64,000 nt of DNA, taken from assembly GCA_004794655.1 (NCBI GenBank), contig SMMW01000612.1, positions 1,017,501 through 1,081,500 of the forward strand. Direction: 5' to 3'. Both the position numbers and the translations under genes were made by a program. Each line of letters begins with the position of its first letter. Positions within the stretch are counted from its first letter, which is position 1. The stretch is from Marisa cornuarietis. Its lineage: Eukaryota; Mollusca; Gastropoda; Architaenioglossa; Ampullariidae. The notes beneath the pieces are model-generated. The model had not been told where the DNA came from, made no database searches, and worked only from the letters and a program-made list of their open reading frames with translations. Of this stretch, positions 1-12,057 are shown piece after piece.

Positions 1-646
1 CCAGAATTGTACTTACGAAAGTTTCTATGATTACTTTGTTCTCGTAATAAAATTTGTTCCTAGTGGCTACCCAGTGAGCAGTTCCATCTGTATTTATGTC
101 AACAACATTAAATGAAAACGGAAGTACTTGACAACCTTGGGAAAGTAGAAAACATATACAAATAAGTAAGGAAAGAGTACGGGTTTTGATGATAGTATTT
201 GCTCGAAGTGGCCATACCACACAAATGCATCTGTCTACCGCGATTATAGCACCGATACAGCTTGATGTTATCCGCAGTCCATTTAAAAAACCTAATAACG
301 ACAACCCAACCTTTAGAAACCATTCCTCGCCAAGACTTTCGTCATAGAAACGTAGCAAGGAGTTTACAGAAGAGGCTGTAAATACGCAGACGAGGTATGA
401 ACAATCCACAAAAGCCAAAGAAAAGAGACTTAAGGTGACACGATCTGCGAGTCCCTGGCGCCGAAAGACGAGACAGTTGATGATGTTTGTTGGAATACCG
501 ACCAGACAGATCAACGTCGTGAGGCCAGCATAACAAATCAGCTCCACCAGTCGACGAACCTCTCTGGTTGTTGTGTCGCTTGAACTGTTTTTGGTTGGCA
601 TCGAATCATCGTAAGCAGTTATACTTGCATATGTCATATTTGTCAT
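1..646 (-). CDS. Gastropod candidate chemosensory receptor (7TM GPCR), 5' part; runs off left edge
   Basis: Translating the minus strand from the ATG at 644-646 gives an open frame of about 215 codons that continues past base 1. An in-frame TAA lies 12 bases upstream of this ATG, so the start is well fixed. The N-terminus carries N-glycosylation sequons (NMT, NSS). It is followed by TM1 with PTNIINC, the FRRQGL loop, TM2 with a conserved Asp (FVDC), TM3 ending in VDRCICVVWPL, TM4, and a second extracellular loop without cysteine. The cut falls at the start of TM5. It belongs with the 16.2, 19.7 and 26.6 kb genes (group A: FYDESLGEEW, VWPLRA). No stop or frameshift is seen in the visible part, so it is probably functional. 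The family is placed in sensory-cell membranes; the ligand is unknown. Confidence 0.87.
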   Translation of the reverse strand, partial: MTNMTYASITAYDDSMPTKNSSSDTTTREVRRLVELICYAGLTTLICLVGIPTNIINCLVFRRQGLADRVTLSLFSLAFVDCSYLVCVFTASSVNSLLRFYDESLGEEWFLKVGLSLLGFLNGLRITSSCIGAIIAVDRCICVVWPLRANTIIKTRTLSLLICICFLLSQGCQVLPFSFNVVDINTDGTAHWVATRNKFYYENKVIIETFVSTIL

Positions 647-3088
647 GGCGAAAGTTTACAATGAAAGCATGGCAGGTCTTTTACTTTGTCAACTCTTTTC
701 TCAATGCTATTGTCTTTTGTCACGTTGAAAATAAATCTATTTGCAAAGCAATTCTCATTTTTCTATATATTTTAATTGACATTTAAATTGTCTGTTTCTC
801 GGTTAATGGCTCATAGTAAAGGTTCTTTTTTTTTGTTCCTATTGTATTATTCTTATTGTTTTTGGTATTTAAACAAAGATAAGAAGATATATTTTACTGC
901 AATTGACTGCAATAGGGAAATAATGAATTTGTGGTTCAGTATTCATATATTTTGACACTTAGCAACATAAAATATAAAAGTTTGACGTATATATATATAT
1001 ATATACAACGCTAATTATTGAAAAAGAATGTGTGTGTACATCGACAACCACTTTCTGTTTTTATTTCTAAATGTTTAATCAATATAATGTCCTTTTCAGA
1101 AACGTAGCTTTATTTGTTAAGGTCTATCAGCGAAAGAGTTTTTTTCTCCTAATGTCTACATAAAAATACTGTCTCACCCGAGCTGTGTAAATACTCCCTG
1201 TATGTCATCTAGATGCGCACCTAAAAGTTGTATCCTTCGCAAATAATGAAGTAATTTGATATGCCTAATCAGTGTATTGACCAAGCTCTAATTTCTTCCA
1301 GGTCCTACAGTGGAAACGCGTGTATGCACAGTCATGACATATTTTCCCTCATGATTATGATACCTGCGCTGTTTGCCGTCGTTAAGGCTTTTTGCAGAAG
1401 AAAGCAGACGTGAGTGTTGTTGCAGTAATCACTTTGTCAAGACTGCCCAAAGGAGGTTATTTTAGTTGAAAAACGATGTTGTTTTGCATGAACGTGACTG
1501 TTGGGATCCTCTTTAAAATGTAGCCATGCATGAGAAATATATTGATAATGCTTAAAAATATTTTATTAGATGAACCATCATTGTTAAAGTTATCTAAAAA
1601 TCTGAATAGGACTAATGCACAAACTGAGTGTCAGAGACGAGGGTCATCGCGCTAGTGGACCAATGCTGTCGCCCTTAGCCGTTTGTTAGTATAAATGTGT
1701 AGCTTTGAGTAGAAGTAACAGAAGAAATTATTACTGAACAGAGTGTACACTGGAACCCCTGTATTTTTGTGAACTGGGTTTTACCATTCCCAAAAATGCC
1801 ATTCTGGCAGAAAGATGTTGTAAAAGAGACCATGCATAAAGTAGATTCCTTTCCTAGATAAGGTATTGGAGAAATTGTTTTTACTATCTGTGTAACAGTC
1901 GGTGAAAGAAATATTTGGAACCCATAATTATGTTAGAATTCCTCGTATTGTAAAGTTGGTTATTTGTTTCAACGAAGATTATAATTTACATTTTCTTCAA
2001 GTGTTTGGCTTTCGTATTCATTGAGGCAAAAGTATTTCATAAGTTACCAAGGGGAAAGAAAGGCGCGAACAGCAAACGGGTCGCATTGTCAGAGATCCTT
2101 GACCAGCAGATGAGACCAGAGAGTTTTCCTTATTTTGTTTAGCTATTGCCTGTAACCTAAAGAAGTGGCAACATTGTCTCTATCAGCCTGACGTGTCGGT
2201 CTAATCAGCACCAGCTGTAGGGGTTTGCCGGTAGTAACATGTTCATCGTCGTCAAGTGTGAATAGCAGGTGTAAAGTACATTTGACCAACAGCACTGACC
2301 GCAGAATGGTTTACATTGTCTGCAATAGCAACCGTGTTGTCAAGGAAGAAAATTTAAGGAAGTGCGTGCACTGAACGTAAGTCGTATTTTTTTATCTTTT
2401 TCTCTTATTATTTGAACACCGGTCCGAAAAGTCAACATTGACAGAGTGCGATCCCACTATCATGACGGTTGATATGGAAAAAAGACACCAGTCTTGGTGT
2501 AAATGAAAGAATTGACTGTTTTGTTTAGAACTGGTCTGGACTTGCGTGTTTAGGATTTATGAGTGATTACTATGTCTAAAGTCTATATGTTATGTTTAGG
2601 GTTTGAATTTATATTAGTATCTTATACGATCGTGGAGTTCTTTTTACTCCACTAGTAAAAGTTGCATGCGTATATTGCTGTCTTCGTAAAACAATGTAGC
2701 CTTGGGATGAGCAAGAACTCATTCTGAGGACTCATACACTCGGCAACCTGACGGGCGGAAGGTGAAAGAACAAATACTTTTCTCTTTTTTTCAAAGGCGT
2801 GTCGTTACAGTCTTCTGTAGCACAGTATGCTACTTCTCACGGTAAAGGTAGATCCTCTGTTGAATAAATTCTTTCATGTTGACATCTCCTGTGTAGACCT
2901 TCGAGCATTGCAATCTCAAGAGAGATCCGTTTCTCCTACCAGATTTTTTATATCCTTACTACACTTTATGTATCAGTCCTACAAGCACACTACTTCATAC
3001 CAGCCTTACTTGTGTACGGATAGATTAATTTTTTTGGAGGAGGAAAAGATATATCAGGAGTTTCTAAACATATCTTCTGCTCTGTGAA
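647..3088. other. Intergenic, no gene recognised
   Basis: AT-rich DNA with many stops in all frames. The only regular features are a short TA run near 989-1005 and a motif (CTTTGTCAA, 684-692) that may belong to the promoter of the receptor at 1-646. Short open frames, for example 2827-3087, show no recognisable domain. Confidence 0.5.
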
Positions 3089-3292
3089 ATATGTACATTT
3101 AGTTGACACTTAGTGTACAGTTAGTACTTATTTAATGTACGTTTGTGTGCATATAGTGTGCATTTAGTGTATATTCAATGTATATTTATTGTGCATTTAG
3201 TGCGTATTATATGTATATTTAGTGCACATTTAGTGTATATTTTGTGTACATGTAAAGTCTTTTAGTGTGCAATTAGTGCACGACTAAAATCT
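3089..3292. repeat. Degenerate minisatellite, ~12 bp unit
   Basis: Variants of TTTAGTGTRCAT recur about a dozen times over 200 bases, for example atttagtgtata, atttagtgcaca and tttagtgtgcaa. Copies are imperfect and spacing varies slightly, which suggests an old array. No function is implied. Confidence 0.65.
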
Positions 3293-4030
3293 CTTACACT
3301 TTTGTTTGTAGTTGGAACGTTAAAATTAATACTATAGGCTCTCATCATCAGCTCTAAACCTGTTGTAACCAAAATAACTTCCACATCTTGACGTGCAGGG
3401 CAAGTCCTGACCACATATGCAAACTAAAATTTTCGTTTGGGTCAAAAGCCTAGACACAAGGAGTACATGTATGTATTCCTGTTTCCTTCTCTCCCTCTCA
3501 GTATGTCTAAACATTTTTATACACAATACTGATTCATGATGATATATAAACATGCATATTATGTATATATTTATATACATCGTTTACAAATGAAAACTGT
3601 GTCATTGCGTTCTTAATGCTTTAAGTATTGCAGGAAAATGTAATTATTTAAAATGTTGAATTTGTTCTTGGCTAATCTAGAGCGACATAAACTGTGAATA
3701 GATCTCTAATAATACAAGTAAAATTTTTTGCAACTTGAATGTAAAATGATAACTTTTGGTATTCAATACAGAACACGTGTTTTTATACTTAAGTTTAACC
3801 TTTCCTTTCTGTAAATAGTACTGAGACATTATCACTAGTGTAAAGAAATAACGCAAGTTGTAACCGTGATAGAGACATGCTCTCTCCATTTGCTAATTTG
3901 TGCATACAAAAATGTAACAGCTAACAATCGAAAGCTTTCCTACAGATAAATGCACAAGAGATATAATCGTAATTGAAACACATGTTTGTTCACACCTCAG
4001 TACCACTACAATAAAAGGAGTAATGAAAAA
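3293..4030. other. Intergenic, no gene recognised
   Basis: AT-rich sequence with only short open frames on the minus strand, none with a recognisable motif. Nothing further is seen. Confidence 0.45.
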
Positions 4031-4031
4031 T

Positions 4032-4130
4032 TTAGGTAGCAGTATGCATGAAAAAGGTAAGTTTGAACTGAAAATGGTGTACACACGTTCCGGACGGGCA
4101 GTTGGAAAATTTAATCGCCATTGTAGGCAA
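4032..4130 (+). repeat. Dispersed ~100 bp repeat, copy 1 of 3
   Basis: Shares a core (tatgcatgaaaaaggtaa, then gtgtacacacgttc, then gggcagttgga) with 6473-6570 and 8986-9110. This copy leads directly into the endonuclease remnant of the non-LTR element, so it may be part of that element. Confidence 0.6.
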
Positions 4131-6460
4131 GTGGAAATCTAAGATTGGCCCAGATGAGCACAGACGTTGGGCCGGCATCGTGGGCCGTTTCGGGTTTAAA
4201 ACGAACGAAAAAGGTGCCCGCCTGCTTGAGATTACACAGTCCCTTGGTTTTAACATATAAAACACCTTATTCTACCATAAGGTGTGGCAGCAAGTTACAT
4301 TGGTCTCAAAGTTGAAAACAGTGAAGGATCAGTTATATTTCATTTTGCTGACTCATCGCTATAAATCAAGCATTAATCAGGAGGAAACGCGTGCGTTCCC
4401 GGTGCCGACATCGTGAATGATCATAGACTCGTACTCTCGAACCCTGCGCTTGAAGCTCTCAAAGAAGTGCCCGATGAAAAATACAAAAACCAGGTGAAAC
4501 CTTGAAAAACTTAAGATTCATGGGGTCTCGGCTGCCGTTTAAGTCGAGTTAGGCGACAGGTTCTCTTCATTGAACCTGCTTGACCGCAACTGCGACTGGA
4601 CACTCTCTCGGGCCACGTCAAATAAGTGCTCTCATCTTTAGCAGACAATGTGCTAGGGAGGAAAGAACACTACACAAGTACTGTGGATCACAAAGAAAGT
4701 TCTCCATTTTTGTGAGCAAATCAAGATTTCAGAGACAAGTGAGTCCAGAGGAAGACGACGCCTACAGAAGGGTACATTGGAAGATACGAAAGAACATCAA
4801 GGTAGGCAGGGAAGCCTGGACCGAAGCCAGATGTTTTTAAAACGATGGTGGTCTTTTGGGCGATAACACGAAGGCTTTCAGTTTGTTACGGATCCTCACA
4901 TCGAGAACTCGCGGCACAAAATGTGCAAAGATCAGACAAAAAGCAGATGGTCGATCGAGTGTTTCATTGAGCTTTACAATGGACCATTAAAACAGAAGCT
5001 TCGTGGAAGAGGTACGGCCTTAACAAGGACAACCTGATGATTTACATGTTCTGCGAGGAGAAGTCAATAGAGCAATGCGGGAGATGAACGCCGGGAAGGC
5101 TGCAGGTATCGTTCGATTGCTCAGTGGAATTTGTCAAAGATGGGGATAAAGCACTGGGGAAATCGCTTATCAGACTATACGGAAACATCTGGGCAACAAA
5201 GCAATAGCTACGTAAATGGTTGCACTGGCTATTTGTGTCAAAAAGGCAACACACAGCTGTCAGAACCATCCAACGACTACCCTTGTCGCGCGAGCAAAGT
5301 AATGCAGAAGGTGCTTAGAGGAGATCCTAGCTGAATAGCAGGCGGGATGTAGTAACGACCGGAACACCAATGAACACATCTTCAGCAGCAGGTTTCGTAT
5401 CGAAAAGCACCTTAAGCACAATAAAGCTCTTTACCAAAGCCTTGTTGATTTCAAACAGGTGCTTGATCACGTCTGGCACGAAGGGCTGTGGAACGTACTG
5501 CAATCGCTCAACGTGGACAAGGCTGATCCAAATCATCAAAGCTCTATATGATGGTTCTAGAAGTTGTGTACTATTCAACAACCGAATGGGAAATTCAGTT
5601 CAAACAACGGTCGGTGTCCGCCAGGGTTGCAGGCTTTTCGGTGCTGCTTTACATCTTTCTGGAGAGGATAATGAAACCTGTTGAAAGACCACAAGACCTT
5701 CGTCTCGATTGGAGGAAGACCGCTAAATAACTATCTGAATGACATAGATCTCATGACCGGCATGGTCTCTGACTGAGCAGCTCGCCACAAGCTCGAAAGC
5801 ACAAGTAATAACAAACAGCAAACCGTCGGCCCCGATATCCGGTTGAATTGGAAACAGCGGGAAGAGGTTTAGTCCTTAAATACCCTGGCGCGACCATCGC
5901 CAGCGAGGATGATAGTGCGGAAGATGTTTAGTAACTAGTTATAGCCGCGACAGCAGCAATGACGAGCAAAAATAACTTTGGAATAGAAAAACTTTTTCTT
6001 TTGGTACTAAGCTTAGACTCTACTAGTCTCTTGTTAAACCGGTCATGATGCACGGCTGTGAGACTAAGACGCTGCTTACAAAACAGTGGAGAAAGGTGGC
6101 AGCCTTCGTGTCTCATACAGAGAAGAAAAGACGAATGATTTCGTACGCCACCTGGTTTGCAATCTGGTAGGTCCCCTGTACCTCTTCTCATTGACGTGAA
6201 GCGGCAAAAGTTGAAGTGGTTTAAGCATGTCGAAGATGGTGTTGCAAGGATGTGTCGAAGGTAAGGGAAGAGTGGGTAAGCGAAAGAGATTATGGATTGG
6301 GAACGTGAAAGAGTCGAAATGATGGTTGTTCACTTAGTAAGGCGTTCGATCAGATTCAATGGTATAGATTCGTAAAGGACACTGCTGCATCAAAGAGGGT
6401 CGCCTACGAAAAGCGGGAGTGGATCCTAGTCACCCCAAAGTTATACAGCCAAGGTCTTGT
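4085..6460 (+). mobile_element. Decayed non-LTR retrotransposon (LINE) with endonuclease and reverse transcriptase remnants
   Basis: Pieces of one polyprotein occur in order but in different frames. About 4110-4260 encodes an endonuclease remnant (KWKSKIGPDEHRRWAGIVGR, then RLLEITQSLGF), followed near 4410-4470 by a VNDHRLVLS-like segment equivalent to the SDH motif. A basic linker ending in REAWTEA lies at 4740-4830. The RT palm remnant at 5400-5760 has HVWHEGLWNVLQSL, then KALYDGS, then VGVRQGC (around 5610-5630), then IFLERIM. The active-site block is reduced to a NDIDLM-like remnant near 5740. The C-terminal region has a KYPGAT-like segment and VKRQKLKWFKHV (about 6195-6235). Many frameshifts and stops make it dead. 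The order and motifs match endonuclease-reverse transcriptases common in animal genomes; the exact clade (RTE or CR1-like) is not resolved. Confidence 0.85.
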
Positions 6461-6472
6461 CTTAGTACCTCA

Positions 6473-6570
6473 GTGCATGAAAAAGTAACCTAAGTTTATA
6501 CTAGAGACGAAGTGCGCACGTTCTAGATGGGCAGTTGGAAGGTGTAAAGGTCATCTAGTGCATAGTCGTA
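6473..6570 (+). repeat. Dispersed ~100 bp repeat, copy 2 of 3
   Basis: Contains agtgcatgaaaaagtaac, then actagagacgaagtgcgc, then gatgggcagttggaa. It is close to the copy at 8986-9110 and lies just after the 3' end of the LINE remnant. Confidence 0.6.
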
Positions 6571-6699
6571 GTTGGACCTAGCAGAAAGTTTCTTGAATGG
6601 GAAGAAAAAATGTATTACCAGGACGTAGATTGTTGTGAGGGGCTGGCAAGGGAGCCAGCCGTGTGAAAAAGACGAAGTCAATTAATAGTTTGTACCTTT

Positions 6700-7620
6700 C
6701 TTAACGTAACACAGTAAAAATGTAAGTAAAAGCATCATTTATAAATTTTATTATAAACCGTAGCCCGCAACTGTTCACATAAAAATGACGAATCAATCAT
6801 AACAATACAATAATACAAACTCCAACATTAGCACGCCCTCTAGGCGTCCCGGTATAAACCCTGCTACTAATCCAGATAACGTGAGTCACTATAGTAACTA
6901 CTACACACACCACACTACACTCCTCTGAAACACACACTCGCCACTTATCTCTACACACGACTGGCTCCTTACGCACTCTGAGTTGGTTTTGCCGGAGCTG
7001 CCACGATTCCAAGACAAGACTCACAGCGGAGAATCTCAACAGCCTTGAACGGACCTCTGTTACAGCCTTTCCCTCAAGCAACCAGTGCCAAAGACCCCGA
7101 TTCCTTGCTGGTCTCTATGCTAAATCCTCATCCGTGAGTATAATTCTCTCTCACGATTGGTCAAGCCTACATACACTCTTGCTTCCAACCTTCTGTTACA
7201 TAGCTACATCCAATCACTACCTAGCTAACACATGACAGACAGGTGGTCAGTCTTGACTTATCCCTGCCCACTCTGCTTCCTTCTTACCTCCTCCTACTAG
7301 AGACGCGATCTACGATTGCGGCGCCATCACACTGACTCTCTATTCCCTACTGGTGTCCAGTCAGTGACAATAACAAGAAGCTCTGTTGTCCTGCACTAGC
7401 TACATCATAGCCTTACAATTAACGGTCGCACCCTAGTCTGTGATCACTACCAGTCTCTCGCCTGGAAGAACTCCTGCGGCGGTAACCGCCGTTACCAGCT
7501 TCTGTCCAGCGCTAGTGCTGACGTAAGCGGCCGTCAATTCCCGAATTCGCTGATCCCAAAGAGATACCCGGCGGTGAAGCATACCTAGTCATTTTGTCCA
7601 CCACACAGCCAGGTACTATC
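6700..7620 (-). repeat. GC-richer block, possible LTR-like or other repeat
   Basis: This stretch is more GC-rich and, on the plus strand, more pyrimidine-rich than its surroundings. Read on the minus strand it ends in a cluster of AATAAA-like signals (plus 6735-6760), as the end of a transcribed repeat might. It contains the palindrome GCGGTAACCGC near 7479-7489. No protein motif is readable; the open frame at 6797-7081 looks fortuitous. It may be a non-autonomous LTR element, but this rests on composition alone. Confidence 0.22.
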
Positions 7621-8929
7621 AAAGGCGGCTGTTGCCATAGCGCCACCTTACCAGCTAATTCGTTTCCCAAACTATCTATTCTACCTTATGATGATAGCCT
7701 GTTTGACAGTGCGTTCGAACGACTTGTGTATAAAGCAGAAGTGCGGCACCAACACTGTAGCCCTATTACTGATTATAATATGACACTCAGATTCCTTGTC
7801 TTTTTGATACCATGTTCGATTGTAAACAAGATCGTAATAGTGAAATATGTACGGAAGATTTACAAGATTTCTTTTAATTTTTAAAACCTAGTTTGGTCAA
7901 TCGTAGATTATGCAGTATGTATTTGTTCTATATGTATAGGTTTGTAGGTCTGATTGATTTTTATGGTTTGTACACGAAGGCAGCACAATCATTTTCTGCA
8001 AAAATTGTATTCTGTTATTAAGGCTCAGTCATTCAGTCGCTGTAAAATTGTTCTAAGAAATTCTGAAAAAGGTGGTTATGTCTGGTTCGAGCTGCAAAGC
8101 TGAAAGTTAAAGGAACTTGTTTGTGGACTGGGTATGTTTACCTAAGGTTTGCATAAGAGTGTGAAATACATTACTTCACACTTTGTTACTAGATGGATTT
8201 CTCAAGCACTTACGAGAACAGGAACCCCACGAATTGCTCGCAAAATATGTTTAAGCCCCAAAGTCTTGACTTCCCTCTGTGCTAATTTGGGATTGGAGCA
8301 CTACTTAGTTTAAACGGTATTTTTCGTGATGTTTCTCCGTGCGCACAGGTACAGTCGAAGGCGGAGTCAGTCATCCATTCTTCATCGCGCGCTTCACCCG
8401 TCGTGACGCGAGACGTGGCACAGCCAGCGACAACCCAGCCGCGCGATGCAGCATCTTCAACTTCTGATTATAAAGACAGCAGATCAAGACGGTTAAGAGA
8501 AACAGCAAAAGCACAAAAGACTAAAAGAATCACCTTTATTGTACAAAAAATAAAATAAAAACTCTTAGGGGTTTTGTAACCAGCGAAGACTTTCGCCAAC
8601 GGTAAGATGAAGCCTTCTATTATATTTATTGTGTAAAGTTGCGTGTATAGAAGAATTTTAGTTCAGAACACCTGTTTGGTGTCGGGCAGCAGCCTAGTGC
8701 AAGACAATGAATCAAATATGTAGTATTAGTGATTATCAAATTCAAGCATCGGAGACTGACACGACTGACAGACGTTGCGAATGTTAAGCTTGTCAAATAT
8801 AATTTAAATATCACTAACGTATAGTGAAACAGTTTTATACACATATAGCCCATACATCAACTTTGTTAAAGTTAATTTAAATATCCATGTCTCTGCCGTA
8901 GGCACATGCGTGAGGAACGTGTTTGTGTG
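7621..8929. other. Intergenic, no gene recognised
   Basis: Short unremarkable open frames only (for example 7594-7884 and 8626-8853), none with a motif. A GC-richer patch lies at 8335-8450. Nothing else is seen. Confidence 0.4.
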
Positions 8930-8930
8930 C

Positions 8931-8941
8931 GTGCGTGCGTG

Positions 8942-8978
<37 letters not shown>
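8931..8978. repeat. TG microsatellite
   Basis: Imperfect gtgcgtgcgt followed by an uninterrupted run of about 15 TG units. Confidence 0.9.
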
Positions 8979-8980
<2 letters not shown>

Positions 8981-8985
8981 TTAGG

Positions 8986-9110
8986 TGGCCGTATGCATAG
9001 GAAAGGTAACATAAGTTTAAACTAGAGATGGTGTACGCACGTTCTGGATGGGCAGTGGGAAGTTATTAAGGTCATTTAGTACATTGAGCATTCGCTGTCT
9101 TAGTCATAGT
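8986..9110 (+). repeat. Dispersed ~100 bp repeat, copy 3 of 3
   Basis: Contains tatgcataggaaaggtaac, then actagagatggtgtacgc, then ggatgggcagtgggaa, matching 4032-4130 and 6473-6570. An open frame follows at 9139-9426 (95 codons from an ATG); it has no recognised domain and may be part of the same repeat. Confidence 0.6.
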
Positions 9111-9439
9111 CGTAGTCGTTGCAGGCAGGGAGGTTTAAATGTTAAAAAAATTATTATCTCAACCGGACGTGGATGTTTATGACGAGTCGGCGATGGGACA
9201 AAGGAAAAAGACAACTGAAGGGGACGACCACTGCTGTCTAATGGCATTGTTTGACAATAACACCTCGGCCCGCCCGTCCTTCTCTATTTGCTCATCGCCC
9301 AAGCATTACAACCTAAACAGCGGGTATGGAGCACATTTCTACCCGCTATCCGTCCTCCAGCCAAACTTCAAATCTCAATTCATCGCGGAATTATTGTCGT
9401 ATGATGTTTATATAGTTGTCTTTTGACTGCAATGTTTTT

Positions 9440-11099
9440 GCTGTGTGCTTGTGGTTGTATTTGAGTGTTGTCTTTACGGAGGTTGCTGTAATGATTATTT
9501 GTGTCACCATAACGAACGGACCACAAGAATTTTGAGTTTTACGAAGTACTACTACCTGTTTTAGCTTCGTATGCCTCTGTTTTGAATAAATGTTTTGTTT
9601 CTTGACAACCGAGACCCAGTCACTGTCACATTGTGTTGAATGGAAATAAGCTAGCGAGAATAAGTGTCTTTTCCTTGTAGAGTCGACATTGCGAACAACT
9701 TAATTCGTTAGTTCTTAATTGTAGGTCCCATTTGTCTATAACCGTGGGATACGATTTGACCTTTATTTTTGTGGTAAAAGGTCCTGTGACAGCGCCAGTA
9801 GCGCTACACTAATTTGTTTCTTGAATAACAACTAATTTACTCTTCAATATTGCCTTTTTAATTACAATTATGAATGTTGAAATGTGACAAAAGGTACCTC
9901 TGAAAAAAATTAGAAAGAAGAGTCGTTTTCAACATAATCTGCTCTACCCTCTCATTCCACTCATGCGTACGTTTATAATTACTTGCAAATTAAAAGAACC
10001 ATCATTCCGTCTGCACGACATACGCCAAACCAGTCTTGCAATTAATTTGCAGTTAAAAGGTCCTTCACCAACTGTTAGAATGGTCAGTTGAAAGAATGAT
10101 TCAATACAATTTAATTATAAAAAGCTAACGAAAGTGTACGAACGTTTCATCAAGTTATCGCCACTCACGGATTTAAAGCTCTGCTTAAATTTAGAAACAA
10201 TCCGAATCACCGATTATAATATTAGAAGCAACCTGACAATCGGTAACATCTATTGTGTTTGTCCAGGTTAAAATTGTTCACACGATTTATTATGCACTTA
10301 CCCACACGTAATTTTTTGCAATAAACTAGTTGCAATAAAAACTTTACCTACATGATTTGTAATTCAGCTATGTACCCCCGTGCATGTTTATGTCCGTGAT
10401 TATGTGTGCGAGGGTTTATGTGCGTGTACATCGAGCGAGAAAAAGAAATGAAACAGATTGTTTTCTACGTGCAGTAACTTTCTGGCCCTCTGCATCTATC
10501 TTTTTATGTACATTTTCTGTGTATCTTTAAATTAACATATGTATATGCGCGCCAGTAGAAGTATATAAATACACATTCACCACGATTTCAACCTTAGAAT
10601 CATTCTCATTTCTGTAAATAATGGCTACAATAGTAGAGAGCTACTGTGTGTCAATATTTCGCAGACGCTCTTCGTTTCGATTCGTTCTTGGGCTTCGTTG
10701 GTTCTTGCGGTTACTTACTGGAATCCCAGGCACACTTCCAGCATCGCGACCATCTGAGGCCAAACAATGCGATTTTATCTATAGAAAAATGGCAAAGACT
10801 GACACACACGCGCGGGCGCGCGAATATATATATATATATATATATAAGAGCGCGCATATACTGTTACACATACATAGACAAATAGATACGAAATTCCTAC
10901 TGAAAGAATATGCAGGTTAGTTTGGCTGGGGTAAGACTCTTGAATTTAAGGAACACATTTTAATGGAAAATAGAAAAAAACTGATACTTGTGAAAAATAA
11001 GGTATAGAAAGTTGAAGGCAAACTACGAATTAACATGATAAATGCATCAAAATAATACCAAAAAATCAAAACAAAAAAAAAAACACGTCAAACAACAAT
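9440..11099. other. Intergenic, microsatellite only
   Basis: No gene recognised. An alternating purine-pyrimidine patch at about 10800-10860 combines CG-rich and TA repeats. The short open frames that cross it are low-complexity. Confidence 0.45.
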
Positions 11100-11571
11100 T
11101 AGTACAGGTGGTAGCCAATTTTACGTTTTCTTCTGATCTTGTTTCAACAACATTAATGGTCAACGGAAAACTTAATAACCCTGGAAAAAAATCACGCATG
11201 TAAAATAAATCTTGTCACAATGCGGGTTTTGATTATACGACACAGATGCAAATGTTACGGCGATCATACCGCAAATGAATTCTGATGTTGACCTCAGGCT
11301 GTTCAAAACTCCTACCAACGACTCTCCGAATTTTAAGTAGTATTCTTCGCCCAGACTGACGACATTGAAGCGTGTCAGGGAGGAGAAGGAAAACACGATG
11401 ACAGAGCAGAGCAAATACAGACAATCAACAAAGGCCAGAGAGAAAAGGCACACGTTTACACGATCTGTCAATCCTTGGCGCCAGAACTCGACGCATCTTA
11501 TGGCATTTGTTGAAATACAAATGGGACAGATCAGCGTTGTGAGGCATGAGTAACAAATGAATCCCTCGTTA
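11100..11571 (-). pseudogene. Chemosensory receptor pseudogene (group A)
   Basis: Minus-strand translation gives GFICYSCLTTLIC, a degraded TNIINC (STNAIRC), then EFWRQGLTDRVNVCLFSLAF through TM2 and SLGEEYYLKFGESLVGVLN. This is plainly the same family as the receptors at 16.2 and 26.6 kb. TM1 can be followed upstream to about 11571 but no start codon remains. After the TM3 region (ICGMIAV) a deletion and frameshift remove the DRC motif. In TM4 the FQGYQ segment has Q changed to a TAA stop (GGT TAT TAA), followed by further frame breaks. The region beyond TM4 is too decayed to follow with confidence. Confidence 0.85.
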
Positions 11572-11689
11572 ATACCAAGAATGCAAAAGTAAAGACCTAT
11601 AACGAACTTATCCCAACGCTGTTACGGATAGAACGTATATGATGTTGAAATATCCGTAATTAAATTGAACGACTAAGCATAAGTCCCAT

Positions 11690-12057
11690 GTGCCTATGTC
11701 GTCGTCAATGGTTCGTTTATGGGTCCTTAATCTGCGGTGCCAGCCTCTCCAAGAAACAGAGTCTTTGCAGTCAAGATATTTTCAACTAAAACACTTTATT
11801 TTACAAGTTTGTACAGCAGTTTCACTCTCACTCGCACCGCTTATATACACAATACAAATCAATGAGAAGCATCCAGCATTTACCTGTCAGGCATGCGCAC
11901 TCTCGCACCAAACAGTCCAGGCATCATGGCTTGCGTCAGTCACACCCGCTCACGCACTCGCTAGAATGATCTCCAATCGCTCGGTCACAGTGGAAATACC
12001 CCATCAAAGCGCTGGCGGCGCCGGGCACCACCTCACACAGACCGTTACATCGTAACA
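11690..12057 (-). mobile_element. Probable solo LTR of an LTR retrotransposon
   Basis: Read on the minus strand, the unit starts with TGTTACG (rc of 12051-12057) or TGTAACGG and contains a TATA box (rc of 11841-11848). An AATAAA signal follows about 45 bases further on (rc of 11795-11800), then about 100 bases resembling U5. That is the U3-R-U5 order of an LTR. No gag-pol sequence lies on either side, so a solo LTR is the simplest reading. The open frame 11690-12055 on the plus strand is then fortuitous. Exact ends and a target-site duplication could not be fixed by eye. Confidence 0.5.

Noticed and set aside
342..536. 64-codon minus-strand frame with near-copies at 16318-16509, 20508-20699 and 27337-27531
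   Set aside because: A shadow frame of the TM1-TM2 coding region of the receptors. It recurs only because the receptors themselves are paralogous.
6797..7081. 94-codon minus-strand frame in a GC-richer block
   Set aside because: No recognisable domain; the block looks like a repeat rather than a gene.
11690..12055. 121-codon plus-strand frame
   Set aside because: Coincides with the probable solo LTR and is antisense to its U3-R-U5 signals; no protein motif.
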